Positions 27,377 to 37,395 of a DNA stretch of 64,000 nucleotides are shown in pieces; position 1 is the stretch's first letter, and every line of letters begins with the position of its first letter. The stretch spans positions 3,149,308-3,213,307 of the forward strand of contig NZ_CP130649.1 of NCBI RefSeq assembly GCF_030552895.1, given 5' to 3'. The position numbers and the translations under genes were made by a program. The notes under the pieces were generated by a model. The model was not told the origin of the DNA. It saw only the letters and a program-made list of their open reading frames with translations, and made no database searches. Origin of the DNA: Tatumella ptyseos (lineage in GTDB: Bacteria; Pseudomonadota; Gammaproteobacteria; Enterobacterales; Enterobacteriaceae).

Positions 27377-28030
27377 ATGATCGAAAAACCGAGGGAAAAG
27401 CTTTTAACCTGTGGCGCAGCGGCGTTGACCAATGGGGAGCTTTTGGCAATATTCTTGCGTACCGGCAGGTCAGGAATGCCTGTACTGGATTTCGCGCAGT
27501 ATATTTTGTCACATTTCGGCAGCTTACAAGCGGTGATGAGCGCTAGCCAAGAGCAATACGCCGCAATAAAAGGTATAGGGCAATCAAAATTAAGTCAGAT
27601 TTATGCGATAGCAGAACTGGGTAAGCGTTTTTACCAAGAACAGCTACTTTGCCAAGAGAGTATCTCTGACCCGAGTGAGGCTTATTATTATTTGGTTAGC
27701 CAGCTGGCTCATTTAGAGCGTGAAGTGTTTCAAGTCATTTTCCTCGATAATCGTCATCGGGTGCTTGAAGCACAAACTATGTTTCAAGGAACCATTAATA
27801 GTGTCGAAGTGCATCCTCGAGAAGTTGTCAAAGAAGCTTTACGCTATAATGCTGCCGCGATTATTTTGGCCCATAATCACCCTTCAGGTGTGGCAAAACC
27901 AAGTGAAGCGGATAAAAAAATCACTCAGCAAATTCAAAAAGCTTGTCGATTATTCAATATTTCAGTCCTTGACCACTTTGTTATAGGACGAGGTGAATTT
28001 TTTTCATTCGCCCAACATGGGTGGCTATAA
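27377..28030 (+). CDS. radC: RadC/YicR family JAB1-type protein
   Basis: 217 residues. N-terminal helix-hairpin-helix region (AAIKGIGQSKLSQIYAIAEL), then an MPN/JAMM domain with SVEVHPREVVKEALRYNAAA and the metal-binding ILAHNHPSGVAKPSEADKK (H-x-H...D). Despite the name, a DNA-repair role is unproven. A GAGG ribosome binding site lies 7 nt before ATG. Divergent from coaBC and upstream of rpmB, as in E. coli. Confidence 0.92.
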   Translation: MIEKPREKLLTCGAAALTNGELLAIFLRTGRSGMPVLDFAQYILSHFGSLQAVMSASQEQYAAIKGIGQSKLSQIYAIAELGKRFYQEQLLCQESISDPSEAYYYLVSQLAHLEREVFQVIFLDNRHRVLEAQTMFQGTINSVEVHPREVVKEALRYNAAAIILAHNHPSGVAKPSEADKKITQQIQKACRLFNISVLDHFVIGRGEFFSFAQHGWL

Positions 28031-28117
28031 CCTTGAAAAATTAGGTTAAAAAAAAGACAATTAATCGAAAAAGTGTACTTTTTCATCGATCCAAAGAGAT
28101 CTTTATCTGTTCGGGTC

Positions 28118-28146
28118 TTGAGCACTAGGCCGACAGGGCGTATACT
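28118..28146 (+). promoter_or_regulatory. rpmB-rpmG promoter
   Basis: TTGAGC and TATACT separated by exactly 17 bp, a strong sigma-70 promoter ~145 bp before rpmB. The 261-bp gap between radC and rpmB holds no other gene. Confidence 0.75.
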
Positions 28147-28255
28147 ACGCCACCTTTGAGAATCTCGGGTTTGGCGTTTAGGCCTGCTCAGCGGGTTCAC
28201 ATTGAACTCGCCTGGATAGGTTAAAAGCCTGACGAGGCGGCCAAAACCTAAGTGA

Positions 28256-28528
<273 letters not shown>

Positions 28529-28536
28529 GGAACTGA

Positions 28537-28707
<171 letters not shown>

Positions 28708-28726
28708 TTTTAGTATTCTTATAAAA

Positions 28727-28751
28727 ACCCGGCCCTATGGTCGGGTTTTTT
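28727..28751 (+). terminator. Terminator between rpmG and mutM
   Basis: Stem ACCCGGCC / GGTCGGGT (one G-U pair) with a 4-nt loop and a T6 run. It separates the ribosomal genes from mutM, which would then depend on partial read-through or its own promoter. Confidence 0.88.
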
Positions 28752-28772
28752 GTTTTTAAGGGGGAGTACCTG

Positions 28773-29582
28773 ATGCCTGAATTACCTGAAGTCGAGACCA
28801 GTAGACGAGGTATCGCACCGCATATTGTAGGTGAAACCTTGCTGCATGCTATTGTGAGGCACCCACAGCTTCGCTGGCCAGTGTCCGAAGAGATTTATCA
28901 GCTTAGTGATGAGAAGGTCTTAAGCTTAACGCGACGGGCAAAATACCTACTGCTTGAACTGAAGCATGGCTGGATTATTATCCATCTTGGGATGTCAGGC
29001 CGCTTACGTATTTTGAGTGAAGAAACTCCTCCTGAAAAACATGACCACGTCGATTTAGTTTTCAGTAATGGTAAAACGTTACGTTATACCGATCCGCGAC
29101 GTTTCGGCGCATGGTTATGGGAAACCGACCTCACTCAGAGTCGTGTTTTACGCCACCTCGGACCAGAACCCTTGAGTGAGGTATTTAACGCTGAGTGGCT
29201 CCTTGAAAAATCGGCCAGCAAAAAAATAGCGATAAAACCTTGGTTAATGGATAACAAATTGGTCGTGGGAGTCGGTAACATCTATGCCAGTGAGTCGCTT
29301 TTCCAAGCCGGTATCCATCCTGATCGTCCAGCAAGCGGTTTAAACCACGCAGAGAGTGAAAAGTTAGTCGCTTCGATTAAGGCGGTATTACAGCGATCGA
29401 TTGAACAAGGGGGAACCACCTTGCGTGACTTTTTACAAACTGATGGTAAACCCGGTTATTTTGCTCAACAGCTCAATGTATATGGGCGTGCCGGTGAACC
29501 GTGTTTGCACTGTGGCACCCCTATTATGTCTGGCCGACATGCTCAACGCAGCACCTACTGGTGCCCAAACTGCCAGCACTAG
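28773..29582 (+). CDS. mutM: Formamidopyrimidine-DNA glycosylase MutM (Fpg)
   Basis: 269 residues. The start ATG 28773 gives [17 protein letters not shown], where the Pro after the removed Met is the catalytic nucleophile and Glu the acid; an in-frame start 12 codons earlier would block this. The helix-two-turn-helix is [20 protein letters not shown], and a C-terminal zinc finger (CLHC...CPNC) closes the protein. It removes 8-oxoguanine from DNA. Overlaps convergent coaD by 4 bp. The window also has a deaminase for free 8-oxoguanine. Confidence 0.97.
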   Translation: MPELPEVETSRRGIAPHIVGETLLHAIVRHPQLRWPVSEEIYQLSDEKVLSLTRRAKYLLLELKHGWIIIHLGMSGRLRILSEETPPEKHDHVDLVFSNGKTLRYTDPRRFGAWLWETDLTQSRVLRHLGPEPLSEVFNAEWLLEKSASKKIAIKPWLMDNKLVVGVGNIYASESLFQAGIHPDRPASGLNHAESEKLVASIKAVLQRSIEQGGTTLRDFLQTDGKPGYFAQQLNVYGRAGEPCLHCGTPIMSGRHAQRSTYWCPNCQH

Positions 29583-30064
29583 TTTGCGTGGAATTTAGCG
29601 AGCACGGCGTGTTGGATCGCAGGGGTAACAAAACCGTCGATACTGCCTTGGTGGCGTGCCACTTCCTTAACGATAGTGGAAGAGAGGAAAGCATAATGCT
29701 CGTTCGGGGTCATAAATATCGTTTCAAGTAGTGGGTTGAGCTGTTGATTAGCTTGAGCGAGTTGACGCTCGTAATCAAAATCAGAAACCGAACGAACACC
29801 ACGAATTAACACGGTGGCACGGTGTTGCTCTGCAAGCTGTGCTAGAAGGCTATCAAACCCAATCACCTCAACATTGGGTAAATTCGCCGTCGCGTGCGTT
29901 GCCAAAGTCACCCGCTCTTCAAGACTGAAAAGCGGTTTTTTACTTGGATTCAGTGCGATAGCGACAATTAGCCGCTCAAAGAGCCCTGCACTACGTTTTA
30001 TGATATCTAAATGCCCAAGCGTGAGTGGGTCAAAGGTTCCTGGATAAATGGCCACAACTGACAT
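29579..30064 (-). CDS. coaD: Phosphopantetheine adenylyltransferase
   Basis: 161 residues. Nucleotidylyltransferase motif [18 protein letters not shown] (T/HxGH) and the C-terminal block [16 protein letters not shown], a KMSKS-like ISSS region. Penultimate step of CoA synthesis. ATG 30064 has AGGAG 5 nt before it; a GTG two codons upstream is less likely. Follows waaA on the same strand with an 8-bp gap. Confidence 0.95.
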   Translation of the reverse strand: MSVVAIYPGTFDPLTLGHLDIIKRSAGLFERLIVAIALNPSKKPLFSLEERVTLATHATANLPNVEVIGFDSLLAQLAEQHRATVLIRGVRSVSDFDYERQLAQANQQLNPLLETIFMTPNEHYAFLSSTIVKEVARHQGSIDGFVTPAIQHAVLAKFHAN

Positions 30065-30072
30065 ACACACTC

Positions 30073-31350
30073 CTAATGAGATTGAGCGTTAAGATAGGGT
30101 TCGACAATATGCAGTAATTGTTGCAGAGCACCTTGGTTCTGATGCAAAACATCCACCGCATGTAGGCCATAATATTTACGTAAATCACTATCCGTAAGCA
30201 GTTGTACCATTTCATGGTACAACGCAGCCTGATCAGCCGCAGTGATTAATCCTTGAGCTTGCTCAAGACGCCCGCAAATATCTTTAAAATTCCAGATATG
30301 AGGCCCCATGATCACGGGGATAGCGTGGGCAGAGGGCTCCAAAGGATTATGTCCACCGCGTTCCACTAAGCTACCACCGACAAAGGCTATATCGGCGATT
30401 CCATAAAGTAGCATCAGTTCACCCATCGTATCGCCGATTAAAACTTGTGTCGTCGCGCTGGGAACCTGATTATTGCTGCGCATCAGCGGTTCGAATGCCA
30501 ATTTCTCGGCAAGTTCTTTCACCGATTGAAATCGCTCTGGATGACGAGGTACTAAAATCAGTAATAAAGTAGGGAATTGCTCGAGTAATTGGCGATGTGT
30601 CTCTAGAATAATACGTTCTTCACCTTCATGGGTGCTGGCGGCGATCCATACTGGGCGATGTGGTGCCCATTGACGACGTAATGCGACCGCCCTTGCGGCC
30701 AATTCAGGGGTAACCGAGATATCAAACTTCAAACTTCCCGTCACCGCCACTTGTTCCGGTTTCGCTCCTAATGCTTTGAATCGCTCAGCATCTTCACTAT
30801 TTTGTGCCGCAATACAGCTGATTTTCTGTAACAGCTCTGCGAGTTCGTTCCCGATTTTTTGATAACGTTTAGCCGAGCGTTCTGATAAACGTGCATTGGC
30901 AATAATTAACGGGATATGGCGGCGATGAAGGATATGAATAATATTTGGCCAGAGTTCGGTTTCCATAATGATCATCAAACGCGGTGCAGCAGTATCTAAA
31001 AAGCGATTAATAGCGCTAGGAAGGTCATAAGGAAGGTAGACATGTGAGACATTTTTACCAAACGCTGATTGCGCTCGTTCAGATCCCGTCGGTGTCATGG
31101 TGGTGACAGTGATTGGTATATCAGGGTATTGATACTGTAGTGCCCTCACCAAGGGGATTGCCGCAAGTGTTTCTCCAACAGAGACCGAATGTAGAACAAT
31201 ACCGCCGGGCACCACTTTTCCTTTGCAATAACCGTAACGCTCTTTCCAGCGTAAACGATATCCTGGCAGTTTTTTACCACGGTGCCAAAGTCTAATCCAA
31301 ATCAGTGGTTGGATGAGATAAAGTAAAAGGGTATAAACGGCAGTCAGCAT
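30073..31350 (-). CDS. waaA: 3-deoxy-D-manno-octulosonic acid (Kdo) transferase WaaA
   Basis: 425 residues of glycosyltransferase family 30. N-terminal membrane anchor (MLTAVYTLLLYLIQPLIW), then LHSVSVGETLAAIPLV with the catalytic-base Glu and the C-terminal FVGGSLVERGGHNPLEPSAH for CMP-Kdo binding. It adds two Kdo residues to lipid IVA at the inner membrane. It shares the waaA-coaD order of E. coli and is divergent from the waaG cluster. Confidence 0.97.
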   Translation of the reverse strand: MLTAVYTLLLYLIQPLIWIRLWHRGKKLPGYRLRWKERYGYCKGKVVPGGIVLHSVSVGETLAAIPLVRALQYQYPDIPITVTTMTPTGSERAQSAFGKNVSHVYLPYDLPSAINRFLDTAAPRLMIIMETELWPNIIHILHRRHIPLIIANARLSERSAKRYQKIGNELAELLQKISCIAAQNSEDAERFKALGAKPEQVAVTGSLKFDISVTPELAARAVALRRQWAPHRPVWIAASTHEGEERIILETHRQLLEQFPTLLLILVPRHPERFQSVKELAEKLAFEPLMRSNNQVPSATTQVLIGDTMGELMLLYGIADIAFVGGSLVERGGHNPLEPSAHAIPVIMGPHIWNFKDICGRLEQAQGLITAADQAALYHEMVQLLTDSDLRKYYGLHAVDVLHQNQGALQQLLHIVEPYLNAQSH

Positions 31351-31713
31351 TATGTTATCGGTTGGCCTGAAAGATGGAATTAAGGCGTCGATATTATCAG
31401 AAAAAACGGGTTCTCACATTACCCCTACACCTTCAGACTTATCTGTTTACCGCAGGGGGTTTTGCTTACTTCATCAAGATATTTGGGCCTTATCATCGCT
31501 CGAATAGCCCCCACTCATTGTCCTAATTAGTGTAAACTCGGGAGATTAACCGGGCCTTCTTACCCATTATCGTCCTTTTATTATGATCATTGGGATAATC
31601 GGAAGTAAGGTGAATTTACCTAATTGCTGCCTGGCATCCGAATTAATAATGAGTACCAGCGTGTCAAGGTATGAAATCGCCGACCATCAAAGCCCCTTAG
31701 AGAGGACGTTTAC
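31351..31713. other. 363-bp intergenic region between waaA and waaG
   Basis: No open reading frame that I can support. It must contain the divergent promoters of waaA and the waaG cluster. I looked for an RfaH ops element (GGCGGTAG) and a JUMPstart sequence and did not see one, although such elements precede the waaQGP operon in E. coli. Confidence 0.5.
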
Positions 31714-32859
31714 GTGAAAATAGCCTTTTGCTTACATAAATACTTCCCTTACGGTGGCCAGCAACGGGATTTTAAGCGTATTGCGTTAGCTTGCCAGCGA
31801 CGTGGGCATCAAATCATTGTCTATACGTTTGAATGGCAAGGAGAAAAGTGCCCAGGGTTTGAAATAGTCATTGTGCCGAAACAAGGATCATCCAACCATG
31901 CCCGAAATCACTTTTTTAGCCGTTGGATTGCGGATTATCGGCGGTCACACCCTGACGATGTTTTAGTCGGTTTTAATAAAATGGCAGGTTTAGATATCTA
32001 TTTCGCCGCAGATGTTTGTTATGCTGCAAAAACGGCGAAAGAAAAAGGGTTCTTTTATAAACTTACCCCTCGTTATCGTAGTTATTCTCAGGCCGAGAGC
32101 GCCGTGTTTTCGACGTGTTCAAATACCGAAATACTCGTACTAACGCCTCAGCAGCAAACTGATTTCAGTAAATTTTATCAAACACCTGCGGAACGATTCC
32201 ATCTACTGTCACCTGGTATTGATCCACAGTTATATTCGTCGCAGCAACGGGATAGCTATCGTGAGAAAACCCGTCAGCAACTTGGCCTGGCGAGCGATGA
32301 ATTTTTCTTACTACAAGTCGGATCCGATTTTCGGCGCAAGGGTGTCAAGCGGAGCCTTGAAGCTATTGCCGCGTTACCTTTATCGACCAAAGATAAGGTG
32401 ACTTTTTGGGTAGTGGGTGCAGATAATGCGGTGAGTTATCGACATTATGCCGAAAAACTGGGAATTGCCACTCGAGTCCACTTCCATCAAGGTAGAGACG
32501 ATATTCCCCAATTAATGGCTGCTGCGGATCTACTTCTTCATCCGGCTCATCAGGAAGCTGCAGGGATTGTCCTTATTGAAGCTTTAGCCTCAGGGTTACC
32601 TGTTATCTGTACCGAAGTTTGTGGTAATGCGCCTTACCTCGCTGCTGCCGGGAACGGAAAAGTAATCGGTGAGCCTTTTAATCAAAAGATATTCAATCAA
32701 ACTCTAGCTACCTCCTTACAAAACACCAACCAGTTGGCATTATGGTCACAGGCAGCGTTGGCGTATTGTGAACAACACGATGTTTATCGTTTACCAGAGC
32801 AAGCCGCAGATATTATTGAAAAGAGAGTAAAAGATGCTGCAACTCGAACCGCCTTTTAA
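31714..32859 (+). CDS. waaG: LPS core glucosyltransferase I WaaG
   Basis: 381-residue GT4 enzyme that transfers the first outer-core glucose to heptose II. MKIAFCLHKYFPYGGQQRDF, VGFNKMAGLDIYFAADVCYA and the GT4 signature HPAHQEAAGIVLIEALASGLP match the family. It starts with GTG preceded by GAGG at 7 nt. Unlike E. coli, no waaQ precedes it. Its end overlaps waaP by 26 bp. Confidence 0.95.
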   Translation: MKIAFCLHKYFPYGGQQRDFKRIALACQRRGHQIIVYTFEWQGEKCPGFEIVIVPKQGSSNHARNHFFSRWIADYRRSHPDDVLVGFNKMAGLDIYFAADVCYAAKTAKEKGFFYKLTPRYRSYSQAESAVFSTCSNTEILVLTPQQQTDFSKFYQTPAERFHLLSPGIDPQLYSSQQRDSYREKTRQQLGLASDEFFLLQVGSDFRRKGVKRSLEAIAALPLSTKDKVTFWVVGADNAVSYRHYAEKLGIATRVHFHQGRDDIPQLMAAADLLLHPAHQEAAGIVLIEALASGLPVICTEVCGNAPYLAAAGNGKVIGEPFNQKIFNQTLATSLQNTNQLALWSQAALAYCEQHDVYRLPEQAADIIEKRVKDAATRTAF

Positions 32860-33631
32860 GCAGGCATGGCTGCACAGTGATCCTTATGCAGAAATTTTGG
32901 CACTACAAGGTGAGACATTTCGGCAAGTAGAAGCCAGAAAAACAATGCGTTTTGATTTTGCTGGAGAAAGCTATTTTGTAAAATATCACCGCGGCACAGC
33001 GCTAAAAGAGGTACTAAAAAATCTGATTACGCTGCGTTTACCGGTGCTAGGTGCGAAAAATGAGTGGTTGGCTATTCAGCATCTCCACAAGGTCGACGTC
33101 CCGACCATGACCTGCTATGGATACGGACAGCGTCATTGGAACCCCCTTGAACGTGAATCTTTCATCATCACAAAAGATTTAAACCCGGCAATAAGCTTAG
33201 AAGATTATTGTGCAAATTGGGCGACTCAGCCGCCGTTGTATCATGTGAAGCGAGCACTGATCAAACAATTAGCGCGAACCGTTGCAGCGATGCACCGTTC
33301 CGGTCTTAATCATCGGGATTGTTATATTTGCCATTTCCTCTTGGCACTTCCTTATGATGCCGATCAAAGCAAGCCGAAACTGTCGGTGATCGATCTGCAT
33401 CGCGCACAGATATGGAAAAAAATGCCAGTACGTTGGCGAGATAAAGATTTGATTGCGCTCTATTACTCAAGTTTCCCTTTGGCACTCTCTTTACGAGACT
33501 ATTGCTATTTTTTAACTGAGTACTTTTCTTACCCAGTACGAGAGGTTTTCCGAGAAGAGGGCCGTTTGATACGGCGCGCTCAGCAGAAAGCGGAAAAAAT
33601 TAAACAGCGAACGCTAAGAAAGAATCTCTGA
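32834..33631 (+). CDS. waaP: LPS heptose I kinase WaaP
   Basis: 265-residue kinase that phosphorylates heptose I of the inner core, important for outer-membrane stability. The protein-kinase-like catalytic loop is LNHRDCYICHFLL with D162 at the same number as the E. coli catalytic Asp; LSVIDLHRAQIWKKMPVRWR follows as the metal-binding segment. Embedded in the waaG-waaP-GT8-waaY-waaZ unit. Confidence 0.96.
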   Translation: MLQLEPPFKQAWLHSDPYAEILALQGETFRQVEARKTMRFDFAGESYFVKYHRGTALKEVLKNLITLRLPVLGAKNEWLAIQHLHKVDVPTMTCYGYGQRHWNPLERESFIITKDLNPAISLEDYCANWATQPPLYHVKRALIKQLARTVAAMHRSGLNHRDCYICHFLLALPYDADQSKPKLSVIDLHRAQIWKKMPVRWRDKDLIALYYSSFPLALSLRDYCYFLTEYFSYPVREVFREEGRLIRRAQQKAEKIKQRTLRKNL

Positions 33632-33635
33632 AGGA

Positions 33636-34691
33636 ATGAGTCGTGCTATGACTGCTGAAAAAACATTGTCAATCATGTCGTTACTGGCATGTGAAAAGGC
33701 GATCAAACAACGAATTACCATTGACCCTTGCGCAGTCAATGACGATGACGTCCAGCTCCATGTTGGATGGGGGGCAGATGGTGACTTTTTATTAGGCAGT
33801 GAAGTTTCAATGGCTTCCGTCGCGGTCAATAACCCGTCTATCCGCTTTCACTTTCATCTTTTCAGTAATGATATACCGCAGCTTAATCAGCAAAAAATAG
33901 TTGAGCTTGCTAAGCAACATGCAGTAAAGATAACGCTTTATACTCTGGATAATGATTATTTCGCTCAACTCCCGACTAATCGATTATGGTCATCGGCGAT
34001 CTACTATCGTTTTATCATGGCTGAGGTAATGGCTCAGACTGCTTCGACCATGCTTTATCTTGATGCGGATGTGGTCTGCCAAAGAGATATTCGCCCACTC
34101 CTCGATTTCGATTTCAATAATAAGGTGGTTGCCGCAGTACCTGAACGCGATGCAACATGGTGGGTGCATCAAGCAGAAGTGCTCGGGTGTAATGCTCTTG
34201 CGCAGGGATACTTTAATTCCGGGGTAATGCTGATAAATCTTGTTACTTGGCGGTCCGAAGCGGTTTATGAGCATATCCTGCGCTTAGTTGCTAACCCAGA
34301 ACGTCAAGCTAAACTCACCTTTTACGACCAAGATCTGCTAAATTTAGCGCTAGTTGATAAGAAAATATTCCTAGATAGGGTTTATAATACTCAATATAGC
34401 CTTAATTATGAGCTCAATGATGCGAAGCGTAAAAACGCTATGGCTTCATGTGTTTTTATGCATTTTATCGGGCCGACCAAGCCTTGGCATTTGTGGGCAC
34501 AATACCCCAATGCACAGGCATTTCAGGTGGCAAAAGAACAGTCTCCATGGAAAGAGGAGCCTCTGTTGCAACCTCAGTCAACATATCAATACCGTTATTG
34601 TTATAAGCATCTGATTCATCAGAAGCAAACACTAAAAGGATATGGATATTTTTTTAGATACCTACTCCGTAAACTACTTTCTCGGCGATAA
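33636..34691 (+). CDS. LPS core glycosyltransferase family 8 (WaaI/WaaO-like)
   Basis: 351 residues. HVGWGADGDFLLGSEVSMAS opens the GT8 domain; ASTMLYLDADVVCQRDIRPL holds the DxD metal motif and GYFNSGVMLINLVTW and FMHFIGPTKPWHLW follow. A C-terminal GT8-associated domain (YRYCYKHL...) is present. In E. coli such enzymes add alpha-1,3 glucose or galactose as the second outer-core sugar. Which sugar is used here cannot be told from sequence. The start is uncertain: ATG 33636 has AAGG almost adjacent, and ATG 33648 is an alternative. Confidence 0.88.
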   Translation: MSRAMTAEKTLSIMSLLACEKAIKQRITIDPCAVNDDDVQLHVGWGADGDFLLGSEVSMASVAVNNPSIRFHFHLFSNDIPQLNQQKIVELAKQHAVKITLYTLDNDYFAQLPTNRLWSSAIYYRFIMAEVMAQTASTMLYLDADVVCQRDIRPLLDFDFNNKVVAAVPERDATWWVHQAEVLGCNALAQGYFNSGVMLINLVTWRSEAVYEHILRLVANPERQAKLTFYDQDLLNLALVDKKIFLDRVYNTQYSLNYELNDAKRKNAMASCVFMHFIGPTKPWHLWAQYPNAQAFQVAKEQSPWKEEPLLQPQSTYQYRYCYKHLIHQKQTLKGYGYFFRYLLRKLLSRR

Positions 34692-34701
34692 ATAGATAGC
34701 T

Positions 34702-35418
34702 ATGGTTAATCAATCCAAACTTGCAGGCTACACCGTTTATACAAACGGTGATGATCGTTTTTTCATCAGTATGTTGGATGATTTTCTTCATTCTCGTTTA
34801 ACGACGTTGAAAATATTCCGAAGTATCCCTGACACTAAAGTGAGCTTAGTGGAAAAAGACGGCAGGCTTTTCGTCTTAAAAGTATTTACCCCTAAGGAAA
34901 AGCGTAATGAGCGCTTTTTAAAGTCCTTCTTCCGTGGTGATTACTATCTAACACTCTTCAAGCAAACCGCGATGCTTCGCGAACGGAATGTGACTTCACC
35001 CAATGATTTTCATCTACTTGCCGAGACTAAAATTTTTAATTTCGCGAGCCGTTTCATCATGATTATTGAATATATCCCCGGTGTAGAAATGGATATTTTA
35101 GCGGCTAAAGGTGAATTGACTGAAACAATAAAGTCGGAAGTGTTAGAGAGCGTCAAAGAATTGCATCAACACCATGTTATTTTTGATGATGCACATAAGC
35201 AAAATTTTTTACTCTCTAATGGGCGAGTGAGAATCATTGATTTATCGGGTAAAAATTACTCACGCTTTCGTGCGGCAAAAGACTTTATCGATCTGGAAAG
35301 ACACTTTGGAATCAGTGATTTTCATCGGGGTTTTTCATATCAATGGGTAAAGCGGAAGTCACAATTTCGAAAAAAATTTAAGGCCTTTAAGGGGCGCTTA
35401 ATTGGGCGTTCAGTGTAA
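34702..35418 (+). CDS. waaY: LPS heptose II kinase WaaY
   Basis: 238 residues. IFRSIPDTKVSLVEKDGRLF, FLKSFFRGDYYLTLFKQTAML and the catalytic stretch HHVIFDDAHKQNFLLSNGRV with IIDLSGKNYSRFRAAKDFI correspond to WaaY, which phosphorylates heptose II after WaaP and WaaQ act. Since no waaQ is seen in this cluster, the order of modification may differ. Basic C-terminus (KRKSQFRKKFKAFKGR) suggests membrane association. Confidence 0.88.
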   Translation: MVNQSKLAGYTVYTNGDDRFFISMLDDFLHSRLTTLKIFRSIPDTKVSLVEKDGRLFVLKVFTPKEKRNERFLKSFFRGDYYLTLFKQTAMLRERNVTSPNDFHLLAETKIFNFASRFIMIIEYIPGVEMDILAAKGELTETIKSEVLESVKELHQHHVIFDDAHKQNFLLSNGRVRIIDLSGKNYSRFRAAKDFIDLERHFGISDFHRGFSYQWVKRKSQFRKKFKAFKGRLIGRSV

Positions 35419-35424
35419 GCGGTT

Positions 35425-36207
35425 ATGATCTCATTTTTTAACTCGATACAACTTTCCGACTTACGCGAACAGCGCAGGCACTCCACGTGCCTTATTTTTC
35501 TCTCCGGACCATCTGCCTCAGAGGTTTCAATTTCGCAGTTATGCGTTACGGATATTATCGCAGTTAATGGTTCGGCGAGCTATTTATTGGACAATGGGGT
35601 CAGACCCTTTATTTATTTGGTGACAGATGGTCGCTTTCCGCTGCAGCGATTTGAAGAGTTCAAGCGACACGTGGCTGAGAGCTCCTTCACCTTCATCAAT
35701 CAGGAAGTCTTCGAAGCTGCTCCCGCTGACTTAAAAGACTGGCTAATTGAGCACTGTTTCATTTTAAAAGAGCTTTATAAACGAGAAAAATCAGGCCCCT
35801 TAAAAAAGCTCAAGTATGCGCTTTTTTGCGCTCGGCATCCGGCTGTTGTAATGGATGTTCCCTTCTCGAGAAAGAAAAGAATGAAGGGGTTTTCTAAAGA
35901 CATTACGCTTGGCTACTGTAACTGTAAGACGGTTGCTTATGCCGCGATTCAGTTAGCTTACTCTTTACATTACGCTAAAATTATTTGCGCTGGTTTTGAC
36001 TTAACATCGGGTGGGAAACGTTTTTATGAACGCCCCGATGAGGCGGCAATGCCCTCAGAGATAGGCCAAGATACGCAGAAAATTATTGCGGTATTACGCT
36101 TTATGAGGGAGAAAATTAATCCACCACTTTATACCCTTTCTACATCGACAGCGGTTCCTTATGATGTAATTCCCCGAATAGACCAAGTACATGAAAAGGA
36201 TGAGTAA
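35425..36207 (+). CDS. waaZ: LPS core biosynthesis protein WaaZ-like (Kdo III transferase)
   Basis: 260 residues, no signal peptide. The start CLIFLSGPSASEVSISQLC with DIIAVNGSASYLLDNGVRPF and YLVTDGRFP is the pattern I associate with the RfaZ/WaaZ family, whose E. coli member controls addition of a third Kdo to the inner core. The later block KIICAGFDLTSGGKRFYE is also family-like. It follows waaY after 6 bp. Assignment rests on these motifs and position, so moderate confidence. The 216 bp after it contain no gene. Confidence 0.7.
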   Translation: MISFFNSIQLSDLREQRRHSTCLIFLSGPSASEVSISQLCVTDIIAVNGSASYLLDNGVRPFIYLVTDGRFPLQRFEEFKRHVAESSFTFINQEVFEAAPADLKDWLIEHCFILKELYKREKSGPLKKLKYALFCARHPAVVMDVPFSRKKRMKGFSKDITLGYCNCKTVAYAAIQLAYSLHYAKIICAGFDLTSGGKRFYERPDEAAMPSEIGQDTQKIIAVLRFMREKINPPLYTLSTSTAVPYDVIPRIDQVHEKDE

Positions 36208-36375
36208 TGCTATTGATTAGCGTTCCCAGCCTATTTCGATCTCAGGGACTTTCTCCGCGTGAAGTTTTGCCATGATGAAATTTGATAGATAGTTTTCTAA
36301 GCGTCTACAAGATAAAAGTTACCGCCACAGCAACCAGCTTGACGTGAATGACTATTAGCGATGGGCTTAATCGAT

Positions 36376-36394
36376 AAAAACCTTGTGTTATAAG
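36376..36394 (-). terminator. Weak terminator candidate after waaC
   Basis: Minus strand CCTT-N7-AAGG followed by TTTTT, 30 bp beyond the waaC stop codon. The stem is only 4 bp, so support is weak. Confidence 0.3.
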
Positions 36395-36423
36395 GCCCCC
36401 ATATAATTAGGAAGCCTCGAACC

Positions 36424-37395
36424 TTAAATACAACCGATATCGGTTAGTTTTGCGAGGACTTGGGTAGGCTGAATTTCGCTCATTTTCCCGCTAGGCTGTC
36501 CTTTAATCACATATTGATTCTTACCATACCCGCCAATCAGTAATGGGTCTGTTGGGCCATATAACGTCACATTCGGACGGTCTAATGCTGCGGTTAGGTG
36601 ACTCAGCCCAGTATCAACCGAGACAACCGCTCTAGCGCCGGCAAGTTGTGTGGCGACTTCACTCAGTGAGAGCTTAGGTAAGACTGTTACTTGAGGGCGC
36701 CCTTTCGCCAGTCGAATTGCTCGCTGCTGCTCGATAGCTGATCCCCACGGTAATTTTACCTTAAGACCTGTTGCCACAACCAAGTCAATCAAGGTTTCCC
36801 AAGCACTTTCTGGCCAATGTTTATCATCGCGCGTTGTCGCGTGTAAAAAAACAAGATAGTGATTAGCATCTGCGGGGAGGACATTGGTAAAATGCTGGGC
36901 GATACCATAATCACCTTGGGTTTTTGGAAGTGGATAGCCAAGACTTACTGAGAATAGCGCTCGAATTTTCTCCACCGCATGTTGGTGTTTACTCAGCCGA
37001 TGACTGCGGTCGTACCAATAACTGGCAAGAGGCTCGCGGGCACTCTGCCAATCCAAACCATGTTTGGTACCGAGGGCTTTACGAGTGATCAAAGCAGAAC
37101 TTTTGATCAGCCCCTGTGCATCAATAATGACATCGTAATGAACGCTCTGGAGCTGCTGGTAAAAACGCTGACGCTCTTCTCGGATATCGCGACGAAACCA
37201 ATTTTTCCGCCAGCGGCGGATAGCTACGGGTATGACGCGATCAACAGCTTGATGCCAAGAAGGGATCTGGCTGAAACCCTCTTCAACGACCCAATCGAAA
37301 CGGATAGTCGGAATTTGCTGTAGTGCATCGGTTAACGCGGGTAGGGTATGGATAACATCGCCCATGGATGATGTTTTGACGATTAAGACACGCAT
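36424..37395 (-). CDS. waaC: ADP-heptose:LPS heptosyltransferase I WaaC
   Basis: 323 residues of GT9. MRVLIVKTSSMGDVIHTLPA at the N-terminus (with the catalytic-region Ser-Ser-Met-Gly-Asp), FDWVVEEGFSQIPSWH, and the ADP-heptose site ARAVVSVDTGLSHLTAALDRP followed by TLYGPTDP. Adds heptose I to Kdo. Overlaps the upstream waaF by 13 bp; third gene of hldD-waaF-waaC. No waaL ligase follows. Confidence 0.96.
   Translation of the reverse strand: MRVLIVKTSSMGDVIHTLPALTDALQQIPTIRFDWVVEEGFSQIPSWHQAVDRVIPVAIRRWRKNWFRRDIREERQRFYQQLQSVHYDVIIDAQGLIKSSALITRKALGTKHGLDWQSAREPLASYWYDRSHRLSKHQHAVEKIRALFSVSLGYPLPKTQGDYGIAQHFTNVLPADANHYLVFLHATTRDDKHWPESAWETLIDLVVATGLKVKLPWGSAIEQQRAIRLAKGRPQVTVLPKLSLSEVATQLAGARAVVSVDTGLSHLTAALDRPNVTLYGPTDPLLIGGYGKNQYVIKGQPSGKMSEIQPTQVLAKLTDIGCI

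Noticed and set aside
31351..31713. Possible RfaH ops/JUMPstart element before waaG
   Set aside because: No GGCGGTAG or close variant was found on reading the stretch.
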